The notes under the pieces: generated by a model
Database searches by the model: none
What the model saw: only the letters and a program-made list of their open reading frames with translations
What the model was told of the DNA's origin: nothing
Assembly (NCBI RefSeq): GCF_009746585.1
Contig: NZ_WRPO01000017.1
Coordinates: 19,962 to 83,961 of the forward strand
Direction: 5' to 3'
From: Novosphingobium aquimarinum
GTDB lineage: Bacteria > Pseudomonadota > Alphaproteobacteria > Sphingomonadales > Sphingomonadaceae
DNA length: 64,000 bases
Made by a program: the position numbers and the translations under genes
Shown: positions 62,454 to 64,000 of the stretch, piece by piece
Layout: every line of letters begins with the position of its first letter
Numbering within the stretch: the stretch's first letter is position 1

Positions 62454-63923
62454 ATGGCAGCCAAGGCGAAGTCTGAAGCGAAGCAGGCCAACCGCAGCGC
62501 AAGCCCCAAGCGCACGCGCAAGTCCGCAAAGCCGCCCGAAAAGCCCGCCATGAACAGCCGCCAGACCAAGCTGGGATCGCGACACGACGCCTATCGCGAG
62601 CTCGCTGAACGCTATGCCTCGGGCGCGGCGATCGCTTTGCCGACGATGCTGTCGGGCCACGCCCGCCGGATGCACGTGCGCGCCTGCGTGCTCGACGATC
62701 ACGCCGAACGGATCGATACCCACGCGCAAGGCACTCAGGAGAAATTCGATGCGCTCGCGGACGATCTCTACTCGTTCTTCCGCGGCACGGCGCTATTGTT
62801 CTACCGCGACATCGCCGGTCGCGACGCCGCCCGGCCCAAAGTCCTGCTTCTGGGGGACGTTCATCCCGGCAACTTCGGGGTCATGCCCAATGCCGACAAC
62901 ATCCCGATCTTCTCGGTCAACGACTTCGACGAAGTGACTTACGGGCCCTATAGCTGGGACATCAAGCGCGGCGCGACGGGCTTTCTGCTGGCTACCAAAT
63001 GCAAGGGCTCGATGAAGCACAAGAAGCGCCGCAAGGTCGCGCGCGCGTTCGTCAACGGCTACATCGAAGGCTTGCGCCACTTCGCCCGCCACGCCACCGA
63101 ATCCCGCGACGTCTTCCGCATGGACAACGCCCCGCCCATCATCCGCGCCTTGTTCGACGACGCGATGACGCCGCGCAGCGAATGGCTGGCGGACAAGCAC
63201 CATGACGAGACCCGCAAGGGCTTCCGCGCGAGTGACGAGTTGCAGCCGATCTCCGGCCGCGTTGCCGAATTCCAGGAGCTCATCGAGGCGCTGGCGAAAC
63301 GCAACGGCATCGAGCCGGGCGGCCGTTTCGGCGAGTTGCGCGTCAAGGACGTGGCGCTACGCCACGGGGCCGGCTGCGCGTCGCTGGGCCTGGTGCGCTA
63401 TTACGTGATGGTCGAAGGGCCCGATGGAGATGGCAGCGACGATCTCATCATCGAGATGAAGCGGGCCCGGCGCAGCGCGCTCGACGGGGTGGTGCCCACC
63501 GGCGATCTCGATCCGGGCGATCGCGCCGAACGCATCGCCGCCGGTCAGCGCATTCATCTGCCGCATGGCGACGTGTTCTTCGGCGCGGTCGAAATCGAAG
63601 GGCACAGCTACATGACGCGCGAACGCGCTCCGTTCCGCGACGACATGGACCTCGACGATCTCGATTACGACGGCTGGCGGCAATACGCCGAAGCCTGCGG
63701 TCACTCGCTCGCGCTCGCCCATGCGCGCAGCGACGAGGCGGGCGCGGTCGACTACGACATCGAACCCGCGATCCTGCAAGACATGGAACCGCACAGCCTG
63801 TTCGTGGACGACATGGTCTGCTTCGCCGAGGAAGCGGCCAAGCGCGTCAAGTCCGACTGGAAGGCCTTCGGCCGCGACTACGCCAAGGGTGCCTTTTCGC
63901 GCAGAGTGGCGCGTTACGATTGA
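62454..63923 (+). CDS. DUF2252 family protein
   Basis: A 489-residue protein. The N-terminus (about 1-35) is Lys/Ala/Pro-rich and disordered. The DUF2252 core shows LLLGDVHPGNFGVMPNADN, VNDFDEVTYGPYSWDIKRGATGFLLA, and LVRYYVMVEG. The DxHxxNFG and DFDE motifs resemble the catalytic and metal loops of aminoglycoside phosphotransferase-like kinases, which suggests a kinase-like fold, but no activity is established for the family. ATG 62454 has AAGGA upstream; the frame is open to 62205 without conserved residues. A strong inverted repeat follows the stop. Confidence 0.85.
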   Translation: MAAKAKSEAKQANRSASPKRTRKSAKPPEKPAMNSRQTKLGSRHDAYRELAERYASGAAIALPTMLSGHARRMHVRACVLDDHAERIDTHAQGTQEKFDALADDLYSFFRGTALLFYRDIAGRDAARPKVLLLGDVHPGNFGVMPNADNIPIFSVNDFDEVTYGPYSWDIKRGATGFLLATKCKGSMKHKKRRKVARAFVNGYIEGLRHFARHATESRDVFRMDNAPPIIRALFDDAMTPRSEWLADKHHDETRKGFRASDELQPISGRVAEFQELIEALAKRNGIEPGGRFGELRVKDVALRHGAGCASLGLVRYYVMVEGPDGDGSDDLIIEMKRARRSALDGVVPTGDLDPGDRAERIAAGQRIHLPHGDVFFGAVEIEGHSYMTRERAPFRDDMDLDDLDYDGWRQYAEACGHSLALAHARSDEAGAVDYDIEPAILQDMEPHSLFVDDMVCFAEEAAKRVKSDWKAFGRDYAKGAFSRRVARYD

Positions 63924-63941
63924 GTATTAGCGGCACCGGCC

Positions 63942-64000
63942 CGCGCCCCCACCCGGCCTCCCGATCAGGGTATACTCATGGGAGGCCGGGTGGGGGCGCG
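63942..64000. terminator. Large perfect inverted repeat at the right edge
   Basis: CGCGCCCCCACCC... at 63942-63962 and its exact 21-base reverse complement at 63980-64000, with a 17-nt loop. It lies 18 bases after the DUF2252 stop and may extend beyond the window. It could be a bidirectional terminator. No T-run is visible in the window. Confidence 0.6.

Noticed and set aside
60466..62529. A 687-codon minus-strand frame over the nitronate monooxygenase and hypothetical gene
   Set aside because: It is out of frame with the conserved monooxygenase blocks and encodes Arg/Pro-rich sequence without domains.

Overview
The window is a high-GC, gene-dense chromosomal segment of an alphaproteobacterium, most likely a member of Sphingomonadales (Sphingomonadaceae or Erythrobacteraceae). 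This rests on the gene set and on the style of the proteins: class I PhaC with a phasin, an intracellular PhaZ, ClpS, LptF/LptG, hflK-hflC-degP, paired SPFH/NfeD proteins, a 2Fe-2S/molybdopterin hydroxylase of the isoquinoline oxidoreductase type, DUF2252, and dispersed GTCATGCTGAAC-type palindromes. It looks like ordinary chromosome: there is no phage, no insertion sequence, no CRISPR array and no rRNA operon. Two tRNA genes are present, Cys and Val.

Layout. 1-7.6 kb: the C-terminal part of a membrane Ser/Thr kinase, an exported protein of unknown function, a TPR-glycosyltransferase and an M13 metallopeptidase. 7.7-13.6 kb: tRNA-Cys, mobA, a class I aminotransferase, PHA synthase, a phasin with an AT-hook-like N-terminus, and clpS. 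13.7-23.2 kb: a MAPEG protein, lptF-lptG, a desaturase, a GNAT-like protein, YqgE, a 2Fe-2S subunit with ArsC, a methyltransferase, a membrane protein, lipB and a small lipoprotein. 23.2-32 kb: mocA-xdhC, an L,D-transpeptidase, phaZ, an ABC exporter, uppP, ppk2, rpmG and lolA. 31.8-36 kb: a candidate small RNA, xth, ribA, a LysE exporter in a lower-GC patch, and a CoA-ester lyase. 36-44 kb: a propeller-amidohydrolase, tRNA-Val, two diguanylate cyclases, an RNase H-like protein and a winged-helix regulator. 44-53 kb: hemH coupled to the large molybdopterin subunit, mrp, hflK-hflC-degP and an ATP-grasp protein. 53-64 kb: PBP1A, msrB, NfeD/SPFH, a dienelactone hydrolase, an atypical phosphatase, a VOC protein, purU, a nitronate monooxygenase, a hypothetical membrane protein and a DUF2252 protein.

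How the genes work together. Four themes recur. (1) PHA storage: phaC, the phasin and phaZ, with TTGC/GCAA-type motifs near the phasin and phaZ starts. (2) Molybdenum hydroxylase: the 2Fe-2S subunit, the molybdopterin subunit, MocA, XdhC and MobA, spread over about 39 kb. (3) Envelope biogenesis and quality control: LptF/G, LolA, UppP, PBP1A, an L,D-transpeptidase, HflKC/DegP and SPFH/NfeD. (4) c-di-GMP signalling: two GGDEF proteins flanking an RNase H-like protein.

I did not find a clear defence system or other undescribed multi-gene system. The best leads are the AT-hook phasin with its operator-like promoter, the candidate sRNA between lolA and xth, the double-hairpin repeats, the 21-bp inverted repeat at the right edge, and several proteins with altered active-site motifs.
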